A stretch of DNA of 5,660 nucleotides from CAYLXU01 sp964388055. GTDB taxonomy: Bacteria; Patescibacteriota; Minisyncoccia; UBA6257; JACRHW01. A model generated the notes under the pieces. That model saw nothing but the letters and a program-made list of their open reading frames with translations. It did no database searches and was not told where the DNA came from. Position numbers and translations under genes: made by a program. The stretch spans positions 1 through 5,660 of the forward strand of contig CAYLXU010000049.1 of NCBI GenBank assembly GCA_964388055.1, in the 5' to 3' direction. This document shows, in pieces, positions 5,605-5,660 of this stretch (the first letter of the stretch is position 1; each line of letters opens with the position of its first letter).

Positions 5605-5660
5605 CTAAAGGTCGGGATTTTCACTTGTGGCAAGGTTTCGCGCAATAAGCCGAGTAGTTT
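5605..5660 (-). CDS. Possible C-terminal tail of an upstream gene (unidentified)
   Basis: In one minus-strand frame, 17 codons run from the window edge to a TAG at 5605-5607 (TTRLIARNLATSENPDL), 22 bp before the pilC start. A pilB or pilT ATPase gene often precedes pilC, but these residues do not show a motif of either, so no product is named. The other two frames give a Cys-rich 12-residue tail ending at 5621 or an open reading in frame with pilC. The call rests only on position and plausible composition. Confidence 0.25.
   Translation of the reverse strand, partial: TTRLIARNLATSENPDL

Noticed and set aside
1..5660. CRISPR array, tRNA, insertion sequence or defence system
   Set aside because: No direct repeats with spacers, no cloverleaf-like stretch, no transposase or terminal inverted repeats were seen; nearly all bases belong to the pilus-type genes.

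Overview
The whole 5.66-kb window reads as one minus-strand gene cluster for a type IV pilus (T4P), so the order of transcription runs from high to low coordinates. The likely source is a bacterium of the Candidate Phyla Radiation (Patescibacteria, Parcubacteria-like). This is inferred from the pilin styles (short pilins with the INPSKQL...R.ADV pattern after the N-terminal helix), the very compact layout, the near absence of Shine-Dalgarno sequences, and the joining of pseudopilin and PilC proteins to extra extracellular modules. No rRNA or other taxonomic marker is present, so the assignment is moderate. TGA is used as a stop in at least one gene, which argues against lineages that recode TGA.

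Layout in transcription order: (1) about 55 bases that may hold the tail of an unidentified upstream gene (5605-5660); (2) pilC, the inner-membrane platform protein, with an added C-terminal SH3b-like domain (4206-5582); (3) a FimU/GspH-like pseudopilin (3760-4197); (4) a PilV/GspI-like pseudopilin fused to a seven-repeat LVIVD beta-propeller (2373-3785); (5) a PilW/GspJ-like pseudopilin (1854-2372); (6) a PilX/GspK-like pseudopilin without Glu5 (1441-1857); (7) a 55-bp gap with a good extended -10 promoter; (8) a probable major pilin (942-1385); (9) a single-domain CheY-like response regulator (536-916); (10) a 72-bp gap with a second extended -10 candidate; (11) the N-terminal third or so of a membrane-anchored coiled-coil protein that resembles EnvC/M23-type murein hydrolase proteins and runs off the window (1-463).

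The order FimU-PilV-PilW-PilX-pilin (equivalently GspH-I-J-K) matches the minor pilin operon known from Pseudomonas-type T4P, where PilY1, a beta-propeller tip adhesin, is encoded beside these genes. No separate PilY1 is seen here. Instead a propeller is welded onto the PilV-like subunit, which suggests a built-in tip adhesin. Together the genes could assemble a pilus with a propeller-bearing tip, on a platform that carries a wall-facing SH3b domain, with a possible wall-remodelling enzyme encoded next to it. Genes 3 to 6 are packed with overlaps or gaps of no more than a few bases. The pilin and the coiled-coil gene each appear to have their own promoter.
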